From positions 1-51,627 of the forward strand of contig JBGVTE010000080.1 of the NCBI GenBank assembly GCA_041862375.1: DNA of 51,627 nt. The letters are read 5' to 3'. This document shows positions 16,969 to 26,232 of the stretch, one piece after another. The DNA is from WVZL01 sp041862375. Lineage in GTDB: Bacteria > Acidobacteriota > Aminicenantia > Aminicenantales > Aminicenantaceae. Position numbers and translations under genes: made by a program. The notes beneath the pieces were generated by a model. It ran no database searches, had not been told where the DNA came from, and saw nothing but the letters and a program-made list of their open reading frames with translations. Position 1 is the first letter of the stretch. Every line of letters begins with the position of its first letter.

Positions 16969-18242
16969 AGAAGAAAGTAATTATTTTTACGGCGCTTCTG
17001 ATACTGATTTCCTTATTTGTTTTTTCACAGGAAAAGAGTCCAAAGTTCACTGCGATAAAAGGAGCTACTATTATACCTGTTGTTGGAGAAGATATTCCTG
17101 AAGGAATTATTCTCATAAAGGATAATATGATAGAAGCTGTAGGAAAAGATATCACAATCCCTTCTGAGGCAAAAATAATCGATGCCCAAGGCCTTTTTGT
17201 TTACCCAGGAATGATTGATGCTCTATGCTACATAGGGCTTGCTGAGATTGGATCATTAAGGTCCACGGTTGACTACAGAGAAACGGGGAGGATAAATCCT
17301 CAACTAAGAACTGTAGAAGCTTTGAGACCTGATTCAGTCCATATTCCAATAGCAAGAGCTAATGGGATCACAGCTGCTCTTGTTGCGCCTTCTGGCTCGC
17401 TCATTACAGGTCAGAGTGGATTGATAAAACTTTTCGGCTGGACTCCAGATGAGATGGTCATTAAAAGTCCAGTGGCCATGCATATTGAATTCCCTCGAAT
17501 TCCAAGGCGCAGAAGGGAAAGAGAGGCCCGACCTCTGGAGGACTCTTCTAAGCAGATTGAAGAGTTAAAGAAAATCCTGAATGATGTTCGGTATTATGGA
17601 AAGGGAAAGCAAGCTGCTCAAAAAAGATTACTTCTTTCTCATCCAGATTTTGATGAAAGCCTTGAATCTCTACTCCCTGTAGTTAAAAGTGAACTTCCTG
17701 TAATGATTTCTGTTCATGCTGATAAAGACATAAAGGCTGCCATTAAGTTTGTTAAAGAAGAAAAGCTAAAGGCAATATTTTTTGGCGTAGAACAGGCGTG
17801 GCGAGTTGCAGAAGATTTAGGGAAAGCGGGAATTCCGGTTATTTTCGGCCCTCTCTATGATATGCCTCAAAAATGGGAGGATGGCTATGATGGTATTTTC
17901 CGGAATCCGGTTGTACTTCATAAAGCAGGTGTGAAATTTGCCTTTTCTTCACGGAGCTCGACTTTGGCCAAGGACCTTCCTTACCATGCTTCGAAGGCCG
18001 CTGCTTTTGGTTTAGACAGGAAAGAAGCCTTAAAAGCAGTAACAATCTACCCTGCAGAGATTTTTGGTGTGGACAAAATAATGGGAAGTCTTGAAAGGGG
18101 AAAAGTCGCTAACATTGTTCTGGCAGATGGCGATATATTGGAGCAGAGAACAAACATAAAGCGAGTTTTTATAGATGGTAAGGAAATGGACCTTTCCAAT
18201 AAGTACACTGAACTTCTTGAAAAATTCAAGAAAAGAAACTGA
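16965..18242 (+). CDS. Exported amidohydrolase-like protein lacking the HxH metal motif
   Basis: A 425-residue protein with a signal peptide (1-21). It overlaps the preceding gene by four bases (ATGA). The fold signature is present: YPGMIDALCYIG at the strand-1 site and ALKAVTIYPAEIFGVDKIMGSLERGKVANIVLADG at the end. The HxH has become L87-C-Y89, and the late Asp position reads AFSSRSST. It therefore cannot bind the usual two metals. It resembles the first gene of the operon in lacking the site, including the LLVSLD/VIFGPL-type central segment, but it has no extra beta domain. The two inactive copies may form hetero-oligomers with the active one. Confidence 0.83.
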   Translation: MKKKVIIFTALLILISLFVFSQEKSPKFTAIKGATIIPVVGEDIPEGIILIKDNMIEAVGKDITIPSEAKIIDAQGLFVYPGMIDALCYIGLAEIGSLRSTVDYRETGRINPQLRTVEALRPDSVHIPIARANGITAALVAPSGSLITGQSGLIKLFGWTPDEMVIKSPVAMHIEFPRIPRRRREREARPLEDSSKQIEELKKILNDVRYYGKGKQAAQKRLLLSHPDFDESLESLLPVVKSELPVMISVHADKDIKAAIKFVKEEKLKAIFFGVEQAWRVAEDLGKAGIPVIFGPLYDMPQKWEDGYDGIFRNPVVLHKAGVKFAFSSRSSTLAKDLPYHASKAAAFGLDRKEALKAVTIYPAEIFGVDKIMGSLERGKVANIVLADGDILEQRTNIKRVFIDGKEMDLSNKYTELLEKFKKRN

Positions 18243-18290
18243 GTAAAAGTCGCATAGACTCTCGCCGCGGATAAAGGAAAATATTTTGGT

Positions 18291-19223
18291 CTATATGTAT
18301 TCGATAGTTGCTGGAGGTTTAGGAGTAGTTTCATAAGCTACACGGGTAACAGTTGGGATTTCAGTTGTTATTCTTTGAGTGATTTTCTTAAGAATTTCCC
18401 AGGAAATTTGACTCGGTTCAGCAGTCATTGCGTCTTTACTTTCAACTGAGCGAATAATGATAATATCGCCAAATTTTCTCGCCCTCTCCTCAATTCCTGT
18501 ACCTTTATCATTCAATAAAACAGCAAATGCCTGGAAGGGCTGTAATATCTCTATTTCCTCTTCGACTATTTTTGTTGCTTTCCTGACTGTTGAGACTCTT
18601 TCCGGAGTAACCTCACCGATTACTCTTGCGGCCAGCCCAGGTCCAGGAAAAGGCATTCTTGAATAGATTCTTTCTGGGAGCCCGAGCGCTTTGGCAACTT
18701 CTCGAACTTGATGCTTGAATAATTCTTTTAAGGGTTCAACAGCTTTAAAACCAAAGCCTTTCTCAGAATCGATTCCAATCTGTTGAAGCACGTTATGTTG
18801 GGTTTTTATTCCCTCTTTTGTTTCGATTATATCCGCTGCAATTGTGCCCTGAATTAAGAATCTAGCTTTACTGTTAATCACTTCTCTGCCGAAGATAGAG
18901 TAAAATGTATTCCTGAAAGCTTTCCTTTTTTCTTCTGGATCATATTTTCCTCTTAAGGCATTGAAGAACTCATCCCGAGCCTCGATGATATTAACGTTGA
19001 TTCCCAGTTCTGAAAATATCCTCTGCACTTCCTCAGGTTCTTCTTCTCTCATCAAGCCGTCGTCTATAAAAATTACTATAAGATTATCGCCGATTGCTCT
19101 GTGAGCAAGGGCTGTGCAGGCTGAGCTATCGACTCCGCCTGATAGGGCAGAGATTGCTCGTTCGTTGCCGATGGTTTTTTTTATTTCCTGAGTTTTTTCC
19201 TCAATAAAGTGATTAACATCCAT
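18291..19223 (-). CDS. guaA: GMP synthase ATP-pyrophosphatase subunit (standalone, no glutaminase domain)
   Basis: A 310-residue protein. The PP-loop is SGGVDSS (28-34), followed by FIDDGLMRE, GTIAADIIETKEGIKTQHNV, the family block RMPFPGPGLAARVIGEVTPE, and the C-terminal PPATIEYI. These cover the ATP-PPase and dimerization domains that convert XMP to GMP. The class I glutaminase domain that precedes this part in most bacterial GuaA proteins is absent, and the ORF has its own start with GAGGAG. It is therefore of the split (archaeal-type) organisation. A partner glutaminase must be encoded elsewhere, or free ammonia is used. The gene is divergent from the M14 peptidase. Confidence 0.92.
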   Translation of the reverse strand: MDVNHFIEEKTQEIKKTIGNERAISALSGGVDSSACTALAHRAIGDNLIVIFIDDGLMREEEPEEVQRIFSELGINVNIIEARDEFFNALRGKYDPEEKRKAFRNTFYSIFGREVINSKARFLIQGTIAADIIETKEGIKTQHNVLQQIGIDSEKGFGFKAVEPLKELFKHQVREVAKALGLPERIYSRMPFPGPGLAARVIGEVTPERVSTVRKATKIVEEEIEILQPFQAFAVLLNDKGTGIEERARKFGDIIIIRSVESKDAMTAEPSQISWEILKKITQRITTEIPTVTRVAYETTPKPPATIEYI

Positions 19224-19254
19224 TGTAACTCCTCTTTTAATTCAATAATCGCTA

Positions 19255-19401
19255 AAATAATACACTTTCGTCAAAAAAAATAAAACAGGAATTATCTCCA
19301 AAAATAGTTAAGAATCAAGCCAAATATAGAAAATAGAACCGTCCATATAGCAGCGGTTCTATAACGAAAAGTGTTTGACAGAAAGTGTATTTCTATATAA
19401 T
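19255..19401. promoter_or_regulatory. Divergent promoter region with repeated GAAAGTGTAT motif and 9-bp inverted repeat
   Basis: The region between guaA and the M14 gene holds three signals. First, a plus-strand promoter: TTGACA (19375-19380) and TATAAT (19396-19401), 15 bp apart. Second, the motif TTGACAGAAAGTGTAT (19375-19390), which recurs almost exactly on the minus strand as TTGACGAAAGTGTAT (19274-19260). A further GAAAAGTGT sits at 19365-19373. Third, a perfect inverted repeat ATAGAACCG (19333-19341)/CGGTTCTAT (19354-19362) lies just upstream of the -35. No T-run follows it, so an operator is more likely than a terminator. Confidence 0.5.
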
Positions 19402-19431
19402 GTGAATTTATTTTATACATGAGGAGGATAG

Positions 19432-22170
19432 ATGAGAAAATGTCTTTCTACAATATCCTGGCTTTTGCTTTTCCTGCTGTTTTTGACTTGTCCCTTTTAT
19501 GCCCTGCAGAAAATAGATGAAGAAAGTACTAAGCTCATAAGAGAATATACAACTGATAAGAAGTTTTTAAACTCTCTTATAGACCACATTCCTGAATCAG
19601 ACACGGTCCCTTCTCCTAGGGATATACTTGGTTACATTGTTGGAACTCCAAAAAAGCTAACTTATTACGAAGACATAATTCGTTACATGAAAGCTCTTGC
19701 TGAGGCTTCTAAGAATGTGGATCTTATTCCCATCGGAGAAACCAATCTAGGCAGGATGATGTATATCGTGGTTATTGCTTCTGAGGATGCGATCAGTAAC
19801 ATTTCGAAATACAAAGCTTATTCTGCTGCTTTAGCTGATCCAAGGAAAACTCCGGAAGCAGAAGCAAAAGAAATTATTACTCAAGCTAAACCTATCTATT
19901 TCATTTCTTGTAATCTTCACTCCTGGGAAACGGGAAGTGCTGAGATGTCCATGGAGCTGGCTTACAGATTAGCAGTCTCAGAGGATCCTTTTGTAAAAGT
20001 CATCCGAAATAACGCCATAGTACTAATTACACCCTGTGCTGAGCCTGATGGCCATGACAGCTTCACTGATTGGTACTACCGTTACAGAAAAGACATCAGT
20101 GATGAACGATCAAGGTTTCCTGGACCGCCCTACTGGGGAAAATATGTCTTTCACGATAATAACCGCGACATTGAAGTAAGCCAGCCGCTCACTAAGAATG
20201 TAATAAAGATGTTCCTCGATTGGAACCCTCAAGCAGCCCATGACCTCCATGAATCGATTCCATACCTCTACATTTCCACAGGTACAGGACCCTACTATCC
20301 ATCCCTTGATCCTATCCTCGTAAGCGAGTGGCACTGGCTGGCATTTTGGGAAGTAACAGAGCTTACTAAGAGGGGAATGCCAGGAGTATGGACTCATGCT
20401 TTCTATACTGGATGGTATCCTGGTTATTTAATGTGGGTAGCCAACCTTCACAATGCTATTGGAAGGTTCTACGAGACATTTGGCAATGGGGGCGCTACAA
20501 CTATGGAAAGAGTTCTCAAGAGAGAAGAAGAAGAGTCTTTCCAGAGTCGTTTTAATGTCACTAAAAAAGAATGGTACAGGCCTTGGCCTCCTGATAAGAA
20601 AGTCACGTGGTCGATACGAAATAACATCAATTATCAGCAAAGCGGAATTCTTTGTGGGCTTAACCTCGTAGCTAATAATAAAGAAACAATCCTCTTTAAT
20701 TTCTGGAGAAAAGGTTTTAATGCTGTAGAGAGGAGTGGAAGCGAGCCTCCCTATGCGTGGATCGTGCCTCCAGCAAAGGAGCAAGATCATCCCGTTGAGG
20801 CAGCAAATATTTTAAACCTCTTGATTACTCAAGGAGTGGAGATTAGCCAAGCGAAAAAAGAGATAAAGGTTAAGGCAGGAACATTCCCTAAAGGTTCTTA
20901 TGTAGTTAAGATGAACCAGCCTTATAGTACTTATGCTAAGACGCTACTTGAAGTACAGAAGTTTCCTGAAACCGCTTCAAGGCCTTATGATGATGTAGGA
21001 TGGACGTTAGGCTACATGCATGGAGTAAAGACAGTAAGGATTGATGACAGAGATGTTCTTGATATTCCTGGTATCCTTTTAAAAGAAAAAATTAGAATAA
21101 AAGGAAAAATGGAAGGAAAGAAAGCCAAATATGCCTACATAATTCCTCACAGAGCCAATAATAATTTGATTACATTTCGATTTGCCTTGAAAGATCATGT
21201 CTTTTATGCAGCGGAGAAAACTTTCAAAGCTGGAAACATCGAATTTCCGCCTGGTTCTTTCATAATTCCTGTGGATAAAGATAATTCAGAGAGACAATAT
21301 ATAGCCATCTCAACTGCAGCTAAAGAGCTTGGCTTGAATGCTTACTCTGTTGATAAAGAAATAGACGTAGAAAAGCATCTGATCAACCTTCCCCGAATTG
21401 CCCTTTATCATACCTGGACAAATACCCAAAACTCAGGTTGGATAAGATTTGCTTTCGATCAGTATAAAATCCCTTATGCCACTATTTCTAAGGATAGACT
21501 TAGAAGAGGAAACATGAGTAGTGATTATGATATTATTCTCATCCCTCACCAGAGTTCTTACACGGATACAAAAACTATTGTTTTCGGATATGACCCTAAA
21601 TTAGGACCTATCCCTTACGAGAAAACAGAAGAATTTAAATACATGGGAGTTGTTGATCAAAGCAAAGATATAACAGGAGGCATGGGTTATGAAGGTTTGA
21701 AAAATTTGAAAAATTTTATTGATAAGGGAGGAATTGTGATCCTCCTTGGCTCTTCCAGCAGACTTGCGCTTGATTTTGGGTTGGTTAGAAATATATCTAC
21801 GCGAATTACTAAGGAGCTCCGCGTTCCTGGATCCATATTAAAAGGAGAAGCGGTTGATAACAAAAATCCTATACTTTACGGTTATGGTAAAAATATACCC
21901 CTTTACCACAGTTTTGGATTTATGTTTAATATTCCTGATGAAGAAAAGGAGCATATAGTGCTTCGATATGCTAAATCAGATGACATCTGCATGAGTGGAT
22001 ATATCAAAGGAGAGAAGGAGATTAAAGGAAAGGCAGCAATAGTGAGCATGCCAGTTGAGAAAGGTCATGTTGTAATGTTTAATTTCAATCCTCTTCATCG
22101 TTTCCAGACGAAGGTGAATTTTATGCTCGTCTTTAACATTTTAATGAATTTCGATGACATGGAGATGTAA
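19432..22170 (+). CDS. Exported M14 zinc carboxypeptidase
   Basis: A 912-residue protein with a signal peptide (1-24) and GAGGAGG before the ATG. The M14 domain spans about 75-360. Zinc ligands are H163 and E166 in NLHSWETG and a later histidine in AHDLHES (270 or 273). The NNRD substrate motif is at 243-246 and the probable catalytic Glu348 is in GRFYETFGNGG. The remaining 500 residues contain a beta-rich region and a Rossmann-like stretch with YHTWTNTQNSGWIRFAFDQYKIPY (split as read, about 650-675), as in large secreted M14 peptidases of soil and subsurface bacteria. Function: trimming C-terminal residues from peptides outside the cytoplasmic membrane. It begins the cluster that continues with D-aminoacylase and M28 genes. 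Confidence 0.88.
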   Translation: MRKCLSTISWLLLFLLFLTCPFYALQKIDEESTKLIREYTTDKKFLNSLIDHIPESDTVPSPRDILGYIVGTPKKLTYYEDIIRYMKALAEASKNVDLIPIGETNLGRMMYIVVIASEDAISNISKYKAYSAALADPRKTPEAEAKEIITQAKPIYFISCNLHSWETGSAEMSMELAYRLAVSEDPFVKVIRNNAIVLITPCAEPDGHDSFTDWYYRYRKDISDERSRFPGPPYWGKYVFHDNNRDIEVSQPLTKNVIKMFLDWNPQAAHDLHESIPYLYISTGTGPYYPSLDPILVSEWHWLAFWEVTELTKRGMPGVWTHAFYTGWYPGYLMWVANLHNAIGRFYETFGNGGATTMERVLKREEEESFQSRFNVTKKEWYRPWPPDKKVTWSIRNNINYQQSGILCGLNLVANNKETILFNFWRKGFNAVERSGSEPPYAWIVPPAKEQDHPVEAANILNLLITQGVEISQAKKEIKVKAGTFPKGSYVVKMNQPYSTYAKTLLEVQKFPETASRPYDDVGWTLGYMHGVKTVRIDDRDVLDIPGILLKEKIRIKGKMEGKKAKYAYIIPHRANNNLITFRFALKDHVFYAAEKTFKAGNIEFPPGSFIIPVDKDNSERQYIAISTAAKELGLNAYSVDKEIDVEKHLINLPRIALYHTWTNTQNSGWIRFAFDQYKIPYATISKDRLRRGNMSSDYDIILIPHQSSYTDTKTIVFGYDPKLGPIPYEKTEEFKYMGVVDQSKDITGGMGYEGLKNLKNFIDKGGIVILLGSSSRLALDFGLVRNISTRITKELRVPGSILKGEAVDNKNPILYGYGKNIPLYHSFGFMFNIPDEEKEHIVLRYAKSDDICMSGYIKGEKEIKGKAAIVSMPVEKGHVVMFNFNPLHRFQTKVNFMLVFNILMNFDDMEM

Positions 22171-22212
22171 CAATTTTTTTATGCCAAAAATATAATAAGA
22201 AAAGGAGGCATC

Positions 22213-24033
22213 GTGAAAACCAAAGGCATTATTTACTCTTTTTTATTCATTCTGTCAGTATTCTTTTTCATAGGAAATATTAGTTACGCCCAGAAAGGAG
22301 AAACGTATGATTATGATGTTCTTATTAAAAGCGCAAGGATCTTCGATGGTTCCTTGAAACCATCTTTTAGAGCAGATGTTGCAATTAAAGATGGAATAAT
22401 TGTTAAGGTTGAAAAATCTGTCCGAGGAAAAGCCGCTAAGATAATCAATGCTAAGGGACTCTACCTAACTCCTGGCTTTATCGATCTTCATTCACACGTT
22501 GATGAAGGTATGTACTTTCCTGAGAACAGAGCCTGCCTGAATTACTTAACTCAAGGTGTTACAACAGTAATAGTCGGCCAGTGTGGCCAAAGTGCCTGGC
22601 CAATTTTCGAGAAAGCTGAGGATCAGATGAAGCGCTGGTCTGAGGAAGGGATCGGGCCCAATTCAGCCTTGCTTGTCGGCCATGGTCAAGTTCGTGAATT
22701 AGTCATGGGAAGGGAAAACAGAGCACCTACTCCAGAGGGATTAGAGAAGATGAAAGCTCTGGTAAAAGAAGCCATGGAACAGGGAGCACAAGGCCTTTCA
22801 ACAGGATTGATTTATCTTCCTGGGAGGTATGCCAAGACTGATGAGGTCCTGGAGTTAGTTAAAATCATAGCGCCCTACGGAGGGATTTATCACACTCATG
22901 TCAGGGATGAACGGGGAAAGCTTCTCGAGGCAGTCAAAGAAGCCATTGAAATTTCAGAAAAGAGCGGAGCACCAGCCCATATATCGCATTTCAAAGTAAT
23001 GGGAAAGGCAAACTGGGGTCTTGTTAAGGATGCATGCGCTCTCATTGAAGAAGCTCGCTCCAGAGGCCTCTCAATTACTGCTGACCAATATCCATATCAA
23101 TTCTCGAGTGGTTATCCTTACCAGAGACTCATTCCTGGTGGAACTTGGATTGGAGATCCAAAAGCAGAGAGACTGAAGAGGGAAGACATCATTAATGTTT
23201 TTGATTACCTAAGAGATCATGAACTCATCGACCTCTACAAAAAGGTTACTCCAATGATTCCTATCTCAGATCGCCATAATCAGTTCTTGAAGGATCTTTC
23301 CAGAAAGAGGCTCGTAAACTATGTAGCACGAATGCTGGTCAATCTGTCAGATTTTCAAAGACCAGAGAGTGCTAGGGGGCGGAATCTGTTTTTAAAAAGA
23401 ATGCAAAATCCTGGTGAAGCTCAAAAAATCCGTCAGGAAGTCAAAAAGTATATCGAGGAACGGGTTGGTCCTGAAAATATCATTGTCGGTATTTGTGTGG
23501 AGAAGGAACTAGAAGGGAAGTCATTGAAACAGGTAGCTGCCATGAAGAGGAAAACCATAGAAGATGCAGCAATTGAATTGGAACTCATGGGAGCCAAGTG
23601 TATTCCTCTTCAGATGCTTGAAGAAGATATCGAATACATAATGAAGAAAGATTATGTAGGTACAGGAAGTGACGGGACAGCTCCTTTTTATGGCATCGGC
23701 CTTACTCATATCAGGGCTTATTCAACTTTTCTTCATAAAATAAAAAAGTATGCTCTTCAGAGAAAGAGTGTTTCCCTAGCTCATGTAATTCGCTCGCAAA
23801 CTTCTCTTCCAGCTCAAATTATGAATTGGGAGGATAGGGGCTGGATAAAGAAAGGATATATAGCTGATATCGCTGTAATTGACCTGAACAATATTAAAAT
23901 AAAGACTACGATTTCCAATCCTCACCAGTTCAGTGAAGGAGTAAAGCATCTGCTTGTTAATGGAGAAATCGTTATTTCTGATGGGAAGTGGAATGGAAAA
24001 CTCCCTGGAAAGGTTCTCAAGTTGAAAAAGTAG
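22213..24033 (+). CDS. Exported D-aminoacylase / N-acyl-D-amino-acid deacylase
   Basis: A 606-residue protein with a GTG start preceded by AAAGGAGG and a signal peptide (1-26). The D-aminoacylase layout is clear: FIDLHSHVDEG with H93 and H95, Cys124 in IVGQCGQSA (the bridging cysteine of this subfamily), IYHTHVRDE, PAHISHFKVMG, and the catalytic Asp in VGTGSDGTAP. It hydrolyses N-acyl-D-amino acids or D-residue dipeptides, pointing to use of cell-wall or aged-protein D-amino acids. The gene lies 42 bases after the M14 peptidase and about 90 before the M28 peptidase, so one transcript is likely. Confidence 0.88.
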   Translation: MKTKGIIYSFLFILSVFFFIGNISYAQKGETYDYDVLIKSARIFDGSLKPSFRADVAIKDGIIVKVEKSVRGKAAKIINAKGLYLTPGFIDLHSHVDEGMYFPENRACLNYLTQGVTTVIVGQCGQSAWPIFEKAEDQMKRWSEEGIGPNSALLVGHGQVRELVMGRENRAPTPEGLEKMKALVKEAMEQGAQGLSTGLIYLPGRYAKTDEVLELVKIIAPYGGIYHTHVRDERGKLLEAVKEAIEISEKSGAPAHISHFKVMGKANWGLVKDACALIEEARSRGLSITADQYPYQFSSGYPYQRLIPGGTWIGDPKAERLKREDIINVFDYLRDHELIDLYKKVTPMIPISDRHNQFLKDLSRKRLVNYVARMLVNLSDFQRPESARGRNLFLKRMQNPGEAQKIRQEVKKYIEERVGPENIIVGICVEKELEGKSLKQVAAMKRKTIEDAAIELELMGAKCIPLQMLEEDIEYIMKKDYVGTGSDGTAPFYGIGLTHIRAYSTFLHKIKKYALQRKSVSLAHVIRSQTSLPAQIMNWEDRGWIKKGYIADIAVIDLNNIKIKTTISNPHQFSEGVKHLLVNGEIVISDGKWNGKLPGKVLKLKK

Positions 24034-24120
24034 AATAATTATATCTCTCTTCATTCGTTGCAGAAACTATTCTTATACTTTTTCCAAAGTCCTGAATATT
24101 TCTAGGAAAAGAGGTGCATT

Positions 24121-26232
24121 ATGGAAGGTCAAGCTAAAATTATCTTTTCAGTTATTGCCGTAATTTTACTGCTGTTTTGTCCTCTGTTTATCATTTCCCA
24201 GGAGAATTCTTATCTGCTTGATAAGGAGTTCTTAGATGCGATCCAGAACGAGGTTTCGGGTGAGCGAGCGTGGGACATGGTATCTAAAATATCCCGCTTT
24301 CACCGCATCAGAGGAGGAGGGGAGGGTTCTGACTACAACCGCTGTATTGATTTCCTTGTTCAAGAATTGAAAAAGATAGGATTGAAAGAGATAAAAGTTA
24401 AACGATACAGAGCAGATGGTTTTAAAAAATATTTTCTCTGGACATCACTTGTGGGGTGGCGGGTAAAAGAGGCTGAACTATGGCTTATGAAACCTCATAG
24501 AGAACTTATCGCTCGCTTTTCTAACCAAGCTGTGAGTCTTATGCCCTATTCTCAAGGAACAGAAGAGGTTGAAACTGAAGTTGTCTATGTAGGCAAAGGA
24601 AAATCAGCTTCTAACTACAAAGATAAAGATGTCAAGGGAAAAATCGTATTTGCGACAGGAGGAGAAGGTACTGAGGTTCATCGTCAGGCTGTAATTAACA
24701 GAGGAGCTCTGGGAGTTGTTGTGGGGCCCTCAGACAGGGAAGACCGTCTTCAATATCCGGATTTAATCGAAGTCTATCGTCTTTCTCCTAAAGGAGAGGA
24801 AAGGGAGAAGACTGGTTTTGGCTTTGCTATCTCCAGAAGACAAGAAAAGCAGCTTCTATCTCTCTTTGAGACAGGAAAGAAGGTTGTAATGAAAGCCAAA
24901 GTAGAGGCTGAGCTCTTTGATGGAGAGATGCCGGTGCTTGAAGCCCGAATAAAAGGAAGTGAATATCCATCTCAGGAAATCATCATCATGGGACATCTCG
25001 ATCACTACAAGCCTGGAGCTAATGACAATGCTTCTGGCTCAGCCGGAATGGTAGAGATGGCCAGGAACATACTCTCGCTAGTCGATAAAAAAGAGATTCC
25101 GCCTCCAAAAAGAACTATTCGCTTCCTCTGGCTTCCCGAGATACACGGAGCAGCAGCCTATTTATCAGAGCATCTTGACCTCAAAGATAAAGGAATAGCT
25201 GGATTAAACCTGGACATGATTGGCGAAAATTACTTTCTTTGCCAGTCAAGCTTTAATATTATTCAGTCTCCCTATTCTGTACCAGGTTATATTAACGATG
25301 TTCTCATAAACCTGATCGGCTGGATAGATGAATCTGAATTCTATTCTCCCAGAGGAAGTAGGCTTCCTTTCAATTTCCGTACTACTTCATTTCGAGGGGG
25401 ATCAGATCATGTTATGTTCAATGATTCGTTTTTTTCTATTCCCTCCCCAATGCTGGGCCATGGTGACGTGTTCCACCATACTAACCTTGATACTCCTGAT
25501 AAATGTGATCCAACAGAGATGAAGAGAATCATTAGCCTGGCTTTAGGAGCCGCTCTTCTTATTGCCAGTGCTGAGGATGATGATGCTGTAAAAATTGCAA
25601 GCGCAGTTTACACTCAGGCGCAATTGAGAATGGCAGAGAGGACCAGAAAGTCCCTCCAGTTACTACATCACTATGCAAAGAGCAGTAACAAGAGAAAAAT
25701 TTTAGCTGAAATCTACTCAAATATTCTCAATTATCCTGGAGAACAAGCTGATTTTGAACGAGAAAACATAAAAGAAGTAAAGGAACTTTGCCAAGAAAAA
25801 ATAAGTAGAAAATTAATTGATGAACTGGCAGACAGAATAAAAGACAAGATTGACCAGGAAAAAGAAAAGATTGAGTTCATGTATAACCTCTTGTGCGAGC
25901 AATATAAAATAAAAAAAGAGAAATTTGTATTGACAGAGCTTTACAAAAAAGCTTCGTCACTCACGCCCAAAAGGCTTTTTAAAGGGCCGCTTCCGTGGAA
26001 TTACCTGGAGGAGAACCTGAGCAAAGAGGAGTCTGATTGGTACCAAGAAAACATGCAGAAAGCAGGAAGGGATTACGGTTCAAAGATGTTCGAAATTATC
26101 AATTTAATGAACGGAAAAAGAAGTCTCTTGAATATTAGGCATATTGTATCCTGTGAATATGACGAAACAGATATTGAATTAGTCCTTCATTTGTCAGAGG
26201 ATCTGAAAAAATTGGGATTAGTTACATTTTAA
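24121..26232 (+). CDS. Exported M28 aminopeptidase with C-terminal PqqD/winged-helix-like extension
   Basis: A 703-residue protein with a signal peptide or anchor (8-26). Residues about 145-265 form a PA-like insert (GKIVFATGGEGTEV...GALGVVVG). The M28 catalytic part carries all expected ligands: H292 in GHLDHYKPGA, D302 in NDNASGSAG, E340 in WLPEIHG, D365 in LNLDMIGE, and a late histidine in HHTNLDTPDKCD (about 455). Residues 520-640 are helical and charged. The last 60 residues (MNGKRSLLNIRHIVSCEYD and onward) resemble a PqqD or winged-helix fold. Role: aminopeptidase outside the inner membrane. The upstream start is supported by AAAAGAGG. Confidence 0.86.
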   Translation: MEGQAKIIFSVIAVILLLFCPLFIISQENSYLLDKEFLDAIQNEVSGERAWDMVSKISRFHRIRGGGEGSDYNRCIDFLVQELKKIGLKEIKVKRYRADGFKKYFLWTSLVGWRVKEAELWLMKPHRELIARFSNQAVSLMPYSQGTEEVETEVVYVGKGKSASNYKDKDVKGKIVFATGGEGTEVHRQAVINRGALGVVVGPSDREDRLQYPDLIEVYRLSPKGEEREKTGFGFAISRRQEKQLLSLFETGKKVVMKAKVEAELFDGEMPVLEARIKGSEYPSQEIIIMGHLDHYKPGANDNASGSAGMVEMARNILSLVDKKEIPPPKRTIRFLWLPEIHGAAAYLSEHLDLKDKGIAGLNLDMIGENYFLCQSSFNIIQSPYSVPGYINDVLINLIGWIDESEFYSPRGSRLPFNFRTTSFRGGSDHVMFNDSFFSIPSPMLGHGDVFHHTNLDTPDKCDPTEMKRIISLALGAALLIASAEDDDAVKIASAVYTQAQLRMAERTRKSLQLLHHYAKSSNKRKILAEIYSNILNYPGEQADFERENIKEVKELCQEKISRKLIDELADRIKDKIDQEKEKIEFMYNLLCEQYKIKKEKFVLTELYKKASSLTPKRLFKGPLPWNYLEENLSKEESDWYQENMQKAGRDYGSKMFEIINLMNGKRSLLNIRHIVSCEYDETDIELVLHLSEDLKKLGLVTF

